Source: G963665925 sp963665925
GTDB lineage: Bacteria; Bacillota; Clostridia; Peptostreptococcales; Acidaminobacteraceae
Length of the DNA stretch: 64,000 nucleotides
Assembly (NCBI GenBank): GCA_963665925.1
Contig: OY762511.1
Coordinates: 4,774,001 to 4,838,000, forward strand
Direction of reading: 5' to 3'
The notes under the pieces were generated by a model. The model was not told the origin of the DNA. It ran no database searches and worked only from the letters and a program-made list of their open reading frames with translations. Shown here piece after piece: positions 17,372 to 24,303 of this stretch (positions within the stretch are counted from its first letter, which is position 1; every line of letters begins with the position of its first letter). Made by a program: the position numbers and the translations under genes.

Positions 17372-19075
17372 TTACATTCTTTCAGGCGCTGCAAGCCCTA
17401 CCAGATTCAGACCTGTCTTGATTGTCTGACGTGTTGCGTCAACAAGCGCAAGTCTTGCCTTCTTCACTTCAACATCATCAACTAGAATTGGGTTGTCGTG
17501 ATAGAAGCGGTTAAATCTTTGTGCTAGGTTGGTAACGTAACGTGTAACCATCGCTGGCTCGTACTTTCTTGCAGACTCAAGCACAACTTCAGGGAACTTG
17601 CTGAGCAGGCGGATAACATCCTTGGAAGCATCGTCGCCCAGGTGCTTATACTCGATGCCAGCGCTGAACTCTACGTCTGCCTTTCTTAGGACACTGCAAG
17701 CACGTGCATGCGTGTACATAACATAAGGACCTGTCTCACCTTCAAATGAAAGTGTAGATTCCCACGAGAACGTGTAGTCCTTGATTCTGTTATTTGAGAG
17801 TTCCTGATAAACAACAGCGCCAACGCCGACCTGCTTGGCAACTTCATCCTTGTTTTCAAGGTTTGGATTCTTTTCTTCAATAATGGCCTTTGTGCTTTCA
17901 ACCGCCTTGAGAAGAACCTCTTCCAGATAGATAACACGACCTTTACGTGTTGACATCGATCCCTCTTCCAGGGATACCGTACCGAACTCAACGTGAACAC
18001 AGTCTTTTGCCCATTCGTGACCCATCAGCTCGATGATTTTCATCCACTGCTTGAAATGAAGCTGCTGTGGTGCGCCTACAACATAAATGTTCTTCACAAA
18101 ATCATAGTGGCTCTTGCGGTACATTGCAGCTGCAATGTCACGTGTGATATAGAGGGATGATCCGTCTTTTTTCGTGATCAGTGCTGGCGGCATGTTGTGT
18201 GGCTCAAGGTCAACAATTTCAGCCCCTTCAGATTTCTTCATGATGTTCTTGTTTCTCATTTCTTCAAGAACTGCCGGAATCTTGTCAGAGTAGAAGCTTT
18301 CGCCTGCATAGGAGTCGAAATGTACGCCCAGCATGTCATAAACTCTATCGAACTCAACAAGGCTGAGCTCTTTCATCCAAGCCCATAGCTCGTAAGCTTC
18401 CTGATCCCCATTTTCAAGCTTTGTAAACCACTCACGTGCAGTGTCATCAAGCACCGGATCGTTTTCAGCCTCTTCGTGGAACTTGACATAAAGCTTAACA
18501 AGCTCACGTACGGGATCTTTCAGAATGACATCCTTATCGCCCCATTTTTTATAAGCGACAATCATCTTGCCGAACTGTGTGCCGTAGTCGCCAAGGTGGT
18601 TGATTGAAATGGCATTGAAGCCCAGGAATCCGAAAATCTTATAAAGTGCGTTTCCAATCATTGTCGAACGGATATGACCCATATGGAATGCCTTCGCAAT
18701 ATTTACAGAAGAAAACTCCACAATCAGATTCTTATTCTCACCGATGTCAGTGGCACCGTATTGGTCACCCTTTTCAGATATTTCTTCAAGAACAGCCTTT
18801 GCGAACACAGCCTTATCAATTTTGAAGTTGATGTACGCCGCAACAGATTCAATTGTTTCAAAATACGCATGGCTTCCAATCGCTTCAACAATATCTGCCG
18901 CAATCATATTCGGCGCTTTTCTAAAGGCCTTTGCCAGTCTAAAGCAAGGGAATGCGTAGTCTCCCATGTCTTCATGCTTTGGATACTCAATTGTGTCATA
19001 GATTTCTTCGACAGTCATTGCTTCAATTTTTTCATTTAGAAGCTCTGCGATGGTCATTTTAAAATCAATCATCAT
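17372..19075 (-). CDS. argS: arginyl-tRNA synthetase
   Basis: A 567-residue class I aminoacyl-tRNA synthetase charging tRNA-Arg. The HIGH-type motif is in NIAKAFHMGHIRST, and the KMSKS-equivalent loop is SMSTRKGRVIYL. The DALR-type C-terminal anticodon-binding domain ends in GLNLVGLAAPERM. The length is normal. GAGGAGG lies before tandem ATGATG; the second ATG (19072) has slightly better spacing. A T-box leader upstream senses uncharged tRNA-Arg. Confidence 0.96.
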   Translation of the reverse strand: MMIDFKMTIAELLNEKIEAMTVEEIYDTIEYPKHEDMGDYAFPCFRLAKAFRKAPNMIAADIVEAIGSHAYFETIESVAAYINFKIDKAVFAKAVLEEISEKGDQYGATDIGENKNLIVEFSSVNIAKAFHMGHIRSTMIGNALYKIFGFLGFNAISINHLGDYGTQFGKMIVAYKKWGDKDVILKDPVRELVKLYVKFHEEAENDPVLDDTAREWFTKLENGDQEAYELWAWMKELSLVEFDRVYDMLGVHFDSYAGESFYSDKIPAVLEEMRNKNIMKKSEGAEIVDLEPHNMPPALITKKDGSSLYITRDIAAAMYRKSHYDFVKNIYVVGAPQQLHFKQWMKIIELMGHEWAKDCVHVEFGTVSLEEGSMSTRKGRVIYLEEVLLKAVESTKAIIEEKNPNLENKDEVAKQVGVGAVVYQELSNNRIKDYTFSWESTLSFEGETGPYVMYTHARACSVLRKADVEFSAGIEYKHLGDDASKDVIRLLSKFPEVVLESARKYEPAMVTRYVTNLAQRFNRFYHDNPILVDDVEVKKARLALVDATRQTIKTGLNLVGLAAPERM

Positions 19076-19164
19076 TGTACCTCCTCTTTATTTCAACTTT
19101 TTTCTATCCATAATTTTAGTAATGCTGGAGCAATCCTAGATTGCGCTTTTCTTTTGTCTTTCAC

Positions 19165-19420
19165 GTAAAAAAAGCCCCTTGTCTGACCCAAGTCAAACAA
19201 GAGACGAATTATTCCGCGTTACCACTCTTATTAATACAGCACTGCTGTATTCCCTCAATTTCGCGATAATGGGCGAATCCCATTCGGCATACTCGTTTCT
19301 GCCAAAATCTCAAAGGTACGTTTCACACAAATCAATCCGCCAGGCTTCCACCTTCCCCGACTCGCTTGATATCTTGATTTTATGCTACTATCCTTTTCAC
19401 TGATAGTGCCATATATGATT
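19165..19420 (-). promoter_or_regulatory. T-box leader of argS
   Basis: On the minus strand the T-box sequence reads GAGTGGTAACGCGG. Upstream are the stem I hallmarks GAAGGTGGAAGCC and a specifier loop GAAACGTACC whose codon CGT (Arg; plus strand 19318-19320) fits argS. An intrinsic terminator follows. Uncharged tRNA-Arg should favour the antiterminator and raise argS expression. Confidence 0.9.
19167..19204 (-). terminator. T-box terminator of argS
   Basis: The minus-strand hairpin TCTCTTGTTTGAC/TCAGACAAGGGGC is followed by seven T residues. It lies about 90 bases before the argS start codon. Confidence 0.85.
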
Positions 19421-19426
19421 CACCCT

Positions 19427-19455
19427 AGTGTAACATAAGGCTTTTTCTAAATCAA
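19427..19455 (-). promoter_or_regulatory. sigma-A promoter of argS
   Basis: On the minus strand TTGATT (19450-19455) and TACACT (19427-19432) are 17 bases apart, with a TG dinucleotide extending the -10. The T-box starts just downstream. Confidence 0.65.
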
Positions 19456-19565
19456 GGATGTTTTTAGGCGGTAAAGTTCAGATGGATAATTTCTAAACAG
19501 AGCCCTAACGACATGTGAATTTTTTTTGAATTCGAGAGGGATATGGCCGCATGGAGGCTTTTATC

Positions 19566-19574
19566 TGGTATGAT
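19566..19574 (+). promoter_or_regulatory. extended -10 promoter of the rhomboid gene
   Basis: TGGTATGAT (TGn plus TATGAT) lies 29 bases before the TTG start. No -35 match is seen at the proper distance. Confidence 0.45.
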
Positions 19575-19602
19575 AGACTTATTAAAATTGGGAGGCGTTA
19601 AT

Positions 19603-20442
19603 TTGGAAACAACAGCTGTAAAGAAACCTTTTTTCATTTCATATATACTGATCGCAATCAATGTGCTGCTCTTTGTCATCATGGTCTTTTATCAACCTGG
19701 TTTTTCAACTGAGCTCACGGTTGACACGCTGGTCACCTTTGGTGCCAAATACAATATGAAAATTGCTGATGGCGAGTATTTCAGGCTCATCGCATCCATG
19801 TTTCTGCATGCAAACCTCATGCATATCGTCTTTAACTCACTGGCCCTTCGGGCCCTGGGACGAGACGCTGAAATATTCTTTGGTCGCGCGAAATTCCTGA
19901 TTATCTACTTTGTCGCAGGACTCATCGGAGCCCTTGGAAGCTATATGTTCAACGACTCCATTGGTGTTGGTGCATCCGGTGCCATCTTCGGACTGCTTGG
20001 TGCAAATCTCTACCTGCTGACACTCAATCCGACATTGTATAAGAAAATCTACGGGAATGACATGCTCGTACTCCTTGGAATCAACCTTGTCTACGGACTC
20101 ATGAATCCAAGCATTGACAACGTGGCCCATCTGACAGGCATGGTTGGCGGTTATCTGGCAGCTTGGTCTGTTGGACTCAAGCACCAAAAACCTTTCAAGG
20201 GAAAGCATATGGCTGCACAGGCCATCACTGTTTTCATTATCGTCATCGGACTGGTATGGGGTGTTCCAAATTATAAGAACACTTGGAAATACGACTATCA
20301 TAAGGGCTATGAGCTATTATCTGAACAGGATATTCTCGGTGCCAGAAATCAATTTGAAAAAGGTCTCTCAAAGGACCCTGGAAATGAAAATCTCACCTTC
20401 ATCATCGACCGTATAGATGAAGCTATTGAAAATCAGAATTAG
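19603..20442 (+). CDS. rhomboid family intramembrane serine protease
   Basis: A 279-residue polytopic protease that cleaves membrane proteins within the bilayer. The catalytic Ser is S125 in GVGASGAIFGLLG, and the catalytic His is H176 in NVAHLTGMVGGYL. The HxxxN-type element LMHIVFNSLAL is also present. About six TM helices span residues 10-215. The last 55 residues form a soluble segment resembling one TPR hairpin (GYELLSEQDILGARNQFEKGL). The start is TTG at 19603, 7 bases after GGGAGG; in-frame ATGs upstream lie before the promoter. It has its own terminator. Confidence 0.9.
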   Translation: METTAVKKPFFISYILIAINVLLFVIMVFYQPGFSTELTVDTLVTFGAKYNMKIADGEYFRLIASMFLHANLMHIVFNSLALRALGRDAEIFFGRAKFLIIYFVAGLIGALGSYMFNDSIGVGASGAIFGLLGANLYLLTLNPTLYKKIYGNDMLVLLGINLVYGLMNPSIDNVAHLTGMVGGYLAAWSVGLKHQKPFKGKHMAAQAITVFIIVIGLVWGVPNYKNTWKYDYHKGYELLSEQDILGARNQFEKGLSKDPGNENLTFIIDRIDEAIENQN

Positions 20443-20447
20443 ATAAT

Positions 20448-20508
20448 GAAGTGCATTTCAAGAAGTAGAGCCTATCAACTCTACTAATGCGATGCACTTC
20501 TTTTTATT
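20448..20508 (+). terminator. terminator after the rhomboid gene
   Basis: GAAGTGCAT/ATGCACTTC with an inner AGTAGAG/CTCTACT stem is followed by TTTTTATTTG. Confidence 0.85.
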
Positions 20509-20726
20509 TGTATGGAATAAAGATACCCACCAGAAGGTAGACTTTTTACCTAGGCATAGTCATAGAATCACAACTGCGCATCAACTTTATTCCAGCCACG
20601 TTCAGGACTCCTTTCATAAAATATTTCAGGCATATTATAAGAGTATTACAATAGGTGCGATTGCGTTATTTCTTCATTTTTTTGCCGAAATATATACTAT
20701 CCAAAACAAAATGAGGAGGCCTTACC
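20509..20726 (+). other. leader region of the S-layer-homology gene
   Basis: This is AT-rich and holds no ORF. A possible -10 TATACT lies at about 20694-20699 without a good -35. Overlapping it is GCCGAAAT, 7 of 8 to the sigma-D (flagellar sigma) -10 element, but a matching TAAA -35 is not seen. The ribosome binding site is TGAGGAGG. Confidence 0.35.
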
Positions 20727-22118
20727 ATGTTCCGTAAAGTAATTCTGTATTTTTGTACTGTCGTTTTAGTGTTCACCAGCTTTGGAGCAACCACCTATGC
20801 AGAAACAGACAATTTCAGCGATATCAGCGATAGCGCCTGGTATTACGACGCCGTCATGACGCTCGCTGAAAAGGGAATTGTCACAGGCTATGCCGATGGC
20901 TCATTCAAGCCGCTTGATCATGTGCATCGCGACGCCTTTTCCACGATGATGGTCAAGACACTCGACTTGCCTATTGAGTCCCCGTCTGGTCCATGGTTCA
21001 CAGATGTTCCAAAAAGCAACTGGGCTTACGCCTATGTTGAAACAGCAAAATATTACATGACAGGCTATAAAAAAGGAGATGGCTACGCATTCAAACCCAC
21101 TGAAAATGCGGTTCGAGAAGATATGGCCGTTGCCCTGGTAAAGGCACTGGACTATGAAACAGAAGGAAACTTGAGCTATCTTGACAAATTTTCAGATGCC
21201 GATGCCATTTCTGACAACCTGAAAAGCTATGTCGCCACAGCAGTCAAGCACGGACTTATGTCAGGTTCACCTTCCGATGCGGGCTACGCATTCAATCCGC
21301 AGGCCGATCTGACACGCGCTGAGACAGCAGCGCTACTCATGAACATTCTTAAGCAGACGCCGGTTGAAGAAAGCGAAGAAAAAGTAACCTTCGACGCTAT
21401 GATGGGTGATGATCAAACAACTGGGACTACAGAAACTTCCACGCCTGTCTCTGATACGACCGGGCGCATTCCTGCAGTCAATCTTGTAACAGAAGCAGAT
21501 GCCATTTACGTAGAGTGGTCCAAGGTGAATGCCAGTGGCTTTTCCGGCTATAAGGTGGTTGCGTCGCAGTCGGACACATCCCCTGTCTACCCTGAAAACG
21601 GCTATTACAAGTATATTACCGATATTGACACAACTAGCGTGCGCATTAAGCCCTATGCCTCTTACAATGGTGGTGATGTGGGCACTTTCGAACCTGGGAC
21701 CCGATATCATATTTCAGTCACCGCACTTTATGATGATGAAAAATATGCAGGAAACACGCAAACTGCGGTCATGCCTGGAGAAGCAATGGAAACTGTTGAT
21801 TACATCACACCTGCTGTTTCTGTTCAGAACAAAGGGGATCATTTGGAGCTCACTTGGAACGAGATTGACCACCCTAAGCTCCAGGGCTACAAGGTTGTCG
21901 CTTCCAAGTCTGATTCAAGTCCAGCCTATCCGGAAAACGGATACTTCAAATGGATTACTGACACTTCCGTGACCTCTTGCCTGATTTATCCTGGAAAATC
22001 ATACAACAGCGGTGATATTGGAAGTTTTGAGTCCGGTACGGATTATTACTTCTCGATTACAGCAGTCTATACAGATAAAAAGGTAGCTGGAAATGTGAAA
22101 TACATTACCCTTCCATAA
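20727..22118 (+). CDS. S-layer-homology protein with two C-terminal fibronectin-like repeats
   Basis: A 463-residue exported protein. The signal peptide is about 1-25 with cleavage near TYAE. Three SLH domains (about 27-75, 85-135, 148-205; ITRAE-like motifs include VHRDAF, VREDMA and LTRAETAALL) should anchor it to the cell wall. A Thr/Ser-rich linker at about 222-245 follows. Two modules of about 100 residues are fibronectin-III-like and close copies of each other: each has GYKVVAS, a SPxYPENGY segment and a GTxYxxSITA-type end. The ligand of the modules is unknown. It is monocistronic, with GAGGAGG before the ATG. Confidence 0.9.
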   Translation: MFRKVILYFCTVVLVFTSFGATTYAETDNFSDISDSAWYYDAVMTLAEKGIVTGYADGSFKPLDHVHRDAFSTMMVKTLDLPIESPSGPWFTDVPKSNWAYAYVETAKYYMTGYKKGDGYAFKPTENAVREDMAVALVKALDYETEGNLSYLDKFSDADAISDNLKSYVATAVKHGLMSGSPSDAGYAFNPQADLTRAETAALLMNILKQTPVEESEEKVTFDAMMGDDQTTGTTETSTPVSDTTGRIPAVNLVTEADAIYVEWSKVNASGFSGYKVVASQSDTSPVYPENGYYKYITDIDTTSVRIKPYASYNGGDVGTFEPGTRYHISVTALYDDEKYAGNTQTAVMPGEAMETVDYITPAVSVQNKGDHLELTWNEIDHPKLQGYKVVASKSDSSPAYPENGYFKWITDTSVTSCLIYPGKSYNSGDIGSFESGTDYYFSITAVYTDKKVAGNVKYITLP

Positions 22119-22127
22119 GAAGTGCAA

Positions 22128-22155
22128 GGAGGGCCATGCGTATGCATGGCCCTCC
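22128..22155. terminator. strong hairpin between convergent genes
   Basis: A perfect 12-base stem GGAGGGCCATGC/GCATGGCCCTCC has a 4-base loop. Neither side has a good T run, so termination efficiency is uncertain. Confidence 0.55.
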
Positions 22156-22157
22156 CG

Positions 22158-22934
22158 TTACTCTACCATGATCAGGTTCATGCCATGCTCAACAAGGGCA
22201 TCTATTTCTGCCAGGTGATCCTCTTCAGATTTTCTATCGGTGATGATGGTATAGTCTTTTGATACGTCAGCTATTTTGAGAAGCGACTCCCGTGTGAATT
22301 TTGTATGATCTGCAAGGATAAAGACTTGCTCTCCAGCTTGAAGCATGGCACGTTTTATGGCAGCATCTTCAATTTCTGATGCACTGAGTCCACGATCATG
22401 CGATATGGCACACGAGCCGATAAAAACCTTGTTGACATGCAGCTTCTTAATGAAGGCCACCGCATCATGACTGAGACTGGAGCCATGCTCCACATCCAGC
22501 AGCCCTCCAATCATAAACACCTTGATGTGCTTGTGATTTCTTATGATGTCCGTTGCTACCTGAATGTTGTTTGTAAAGACCTTAAGCCCTTCATACTCTC
22601 CCAGATAAGGAACCAGAGCGCTGATTGTCGTCGATCCGTCAATGAGCAGTGTATCGTGGTTTTCAATATATTCAGACGCACGTTTTGCAATTGCCATTTT
22701 CTCTTTTGAGTACAGTCGCTTTCGTGTTTCATAGTCATAGGCGTCGCCCACAGGTTTGATTCTGACAGCACCGCCATGTGTACGCTTGAGCAGACCTTCC
22801 TCTTCAAGCTTCTTCAAATCTCTGCGCACCGTATCTAATGACACATTAAATATTTCGCTCAGTTTTGAGACTTCCACTCTGCCGTCACTCTCAATAATTT
22901 CTAAAATTCTATTGTGTCTTTCATCATTAAACAT
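22158..22934 (-). CDS. DeoR family transcriptional regulator
   Basis: A 258-residue regulator. The N-terminal DeoR helix-turn-helix has the signature VSLDTVRRDLKKLEEEGLLKRTHGGAV at about 28-56. A sugar-phosphate-binding domain (ISA-like) follows, with IDGSTTISALVPYL and DHTKFTRES. Members sense phosphorylated sugars. The ATG at 22934 has GGAGGG before it; upstream in-frame codons overlap the operator region. The divergent neighbour is a HAD phosphatase, and four operator-like repeats lie between them, which suggests autoregulation and control of that gene. Confidence 0.92.
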   Translation of the reverse strand: MFNDERHNRILEIIESDGRVEVSKLSEIFNVSLDTVRRDLKKLEEEGLLKRTHGGAVRIKPVGDAYDYETRKRLYSKEKMAIAKRASEYIENHDTLLIDGSTTISALVPYLGEYEGLKVFTNNIQVATDIIRNHKHIKVFMIGGLLDVEHGSSLSHDAVAFIKKLHVNKVFIGSCAISHDRGLSASEIEDAAIKRAMLQAGEQVFILADHTKFTRESLLKIADVSKDYTIITDRKSEEDHLAEIDALVEHGMNLIMVE

Positions 22935-22962
22935 AGCTAACCCTCCACATACTAATAGAATA

Positions 22963-23071
22963 TGCTGTTTTGTGCATGTTTTCAATCCCATTTTATACAA
23001 ACCCGCATTTTGCATTCTCGTTAATGCTCTGTTATGCATAGTTCTTCATAACACCATGCCGTTTTGTGCAT
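22963..23071. repeat. four operator-like repeats in the DeoR/HAD intergenic region
   Basis: TGCTGTTTTGTGCAT (22963-22977), a diverged ACCCGCATTTTGCAT (23001-23015), TGCTCTGTTATGCAT (23025-23039) and TGCCGTTTTGTGCAT (23057-23071) are direct repeats in one orientation. They end 38, 24 and 32 bases apart. Such repeats are typical DeoR-family binding sites. Confidence 0.75.
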
Positions 23072-23089
23072 CTTTTTTCTGAATTGTAA

Positions 23090-23118
23090 TTGTTTTTTGC
23101 AGTATATCATGTTATGAT
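23090..23118 (+). promoter_or_regulatory. sigma-A promoter of the HAD gene
   Basis: TTGTTT (23090-23095) and TATGAT (23113-23118) are 17 bases apart, with TGT extending the -10. It lies just downstream of the last operator-like repeat. Confidence 0.65.
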
Positions 23119-23152
23119 GCAGTTAGTAAAGCAGATATGAAAGTGAGGGATT

Positions 23153-23782
23153 ATGATGTACAAAAATATAGTTTTCGACGTAGACGGAACACTGATCAAC
23201 ACGGAGGCATCCATATTGAAAGCCCTTCAAAAGGTATTGATGGATGAAAAGGGCGAAGAATACGCAGCTTCTGATTTGCAATTTGTTCTTGGCATACCGG
23301 GCATATACTCTATTCCGAAATTTGGTTTCTCCGATTCTGAGAAAGCCCTGATGGATTGGGAACGATATATGAAAAACTATGCAGATCTGAACTCGGTTTA
23401 TGACGGTATTCTGACACTGATTGACACATTGAAAGAACAGGATGTGAAACTGGGCATAGTCACTTCAAGACGTGACAGCGAATGTGTCGATGATCCCATA
23501 TTCCAATCCCTAAAAGTCCATTTCGACCTGGTCGTTACTGCAAACCACACCGAAAAGCACAAGCCCGAGGGGGAACCGCTTGAATACTTCATGGAACAGA
23601 CAGGTACGCGCCCCGAGGACACACTCTATATAGGCGATACCATCTACGACAGTTCCTGTGCCAGCAATGCAGGCGTTGATTTCATGCTCGCCGGCTGGGG
23701 CACCCATGATGCGGACAACATTCCACATAAGGACCTGCTCACACATCCCTATGAGATCCTAAAATACATTACACGAGATTAA
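23153..23782 (+). CDS. HAD-superfamily hydrolase, subfamily IA
   Basis: A 209-residue phosphatase of the phosphoglycolate phosphatase/beta-phosphoglucomutase type. Motif I is FDVDGTLINTE with the nucleophile Asp near residue 9, motif II is LGIVTSRR, and motif III/IV is KPEGEPL with YIGDTIYD. The cap domain lies between motifs I and II. The substrate is probably a small sugar phosphate, given the divergent DeoR regulator (inference). Tandem ATGATG follows GTGAGGG. Confidence 0.88.
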   Translation: MMYKNIVFDVDGTLINTEASILKALQKVLMDEKGEEYAASDLQFVLGIPGIYSIPKFGFSDSEKALMDWERYMKNYADLNSVYDGILTLIDTLKEQDVKLGIVTSRRDSECVDDPIFQSLKVHFDLVVTANHTEKHKPEGEPLEYFMEQTGTRPEDTLYIGDTIYDSSCASNAGVDFMLAGWGTHDADNIPHKDLLTHPYEILKYITRD

Positions 23783-23788
23783 GGCACA

Positions 23789-23850
23789 AAAACCGCTTGA
23801 ACCTCCCGCTGTACATTTCGTACAGCCTTTGGTTCAAGCGGTTTTATATT
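23789..23850. terminator. bidirectional terminator between the HAD gene and the DUF523 gene
   Basis: Fifteen-base arms AAAACCGCTTGAACC/GGTTCAAGCGGTTTT with an inner GCTGTAC/GTACAGC stem are T-tailed on both strands. Confidence 0.85.
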
Positions 23851-23871
23851 TTATCGATTTGCACTTTGCAT

Positions 23872-24288
23872 TTACTTCAGATCGTCTTCAGAAATAACTT
23901 GTATCCCCATCTTTTTAAGGGCACGTGCTGTCAGACCATCGCCCTCGATCAGTCTACCTGAAAAGCTGCCATCGTAAATCTTTCCGCAGCCACAGGACGG
24001 CGACCGGCTTTTCAGGACTGCCTCACGGGCATGGGTCATTTTTGCAAGTCTTGCAGACTCATCTGCGCCTTTAACAAATTGAGCCGTCACATCCTTCGAG
24101 GTCTTTGTCAGCACACGGCCTTTCACAATCTCTGCCGGTTCACGCGGCGTTTCAAGACCGCCCATTTGCTCTGGACAGATCGGCATCCATGCCTTGTCTT
24201 TAAGATAGGCAAGTACTTTTTCGCTTCTATTGTCTGATCCGTCATAGCGACAGGACATACCAACCAAACAGCTGCTTACGAGTATCAT
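23872..24288 (-). CDS. DUF523 domain protein
   Basis: A 138-residue protein of the DUF523 family. Conserved features are the N-terminal SSCLVGMSCRYDG, CPEQMGGLETPREPAEI, and KSRSPSCGCGKIYDG with its clustered cysteines, which suggests a metal or Fe-S site. No activity is assigned to the family as far as I know. It follows mutS2 by 15 bases and is probably co-transcribed with it. Confidence 0.88.
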   Translation of the reverse strand: MILVSSCLVGMSCRYDGSDNRSEKVLAYLKDKAWMPICPEQMGGLETPREPAEIVKGRVLTKTSKDVTAQFVKGADESARLAKMTHAREAVLKSRSPSCGCGKIYDGSFSGRLIEGDGLTARALKKMGIQVISEDDLK

Positions 24289-24303
24289 AGGGCAATCCTT
24301 TCC

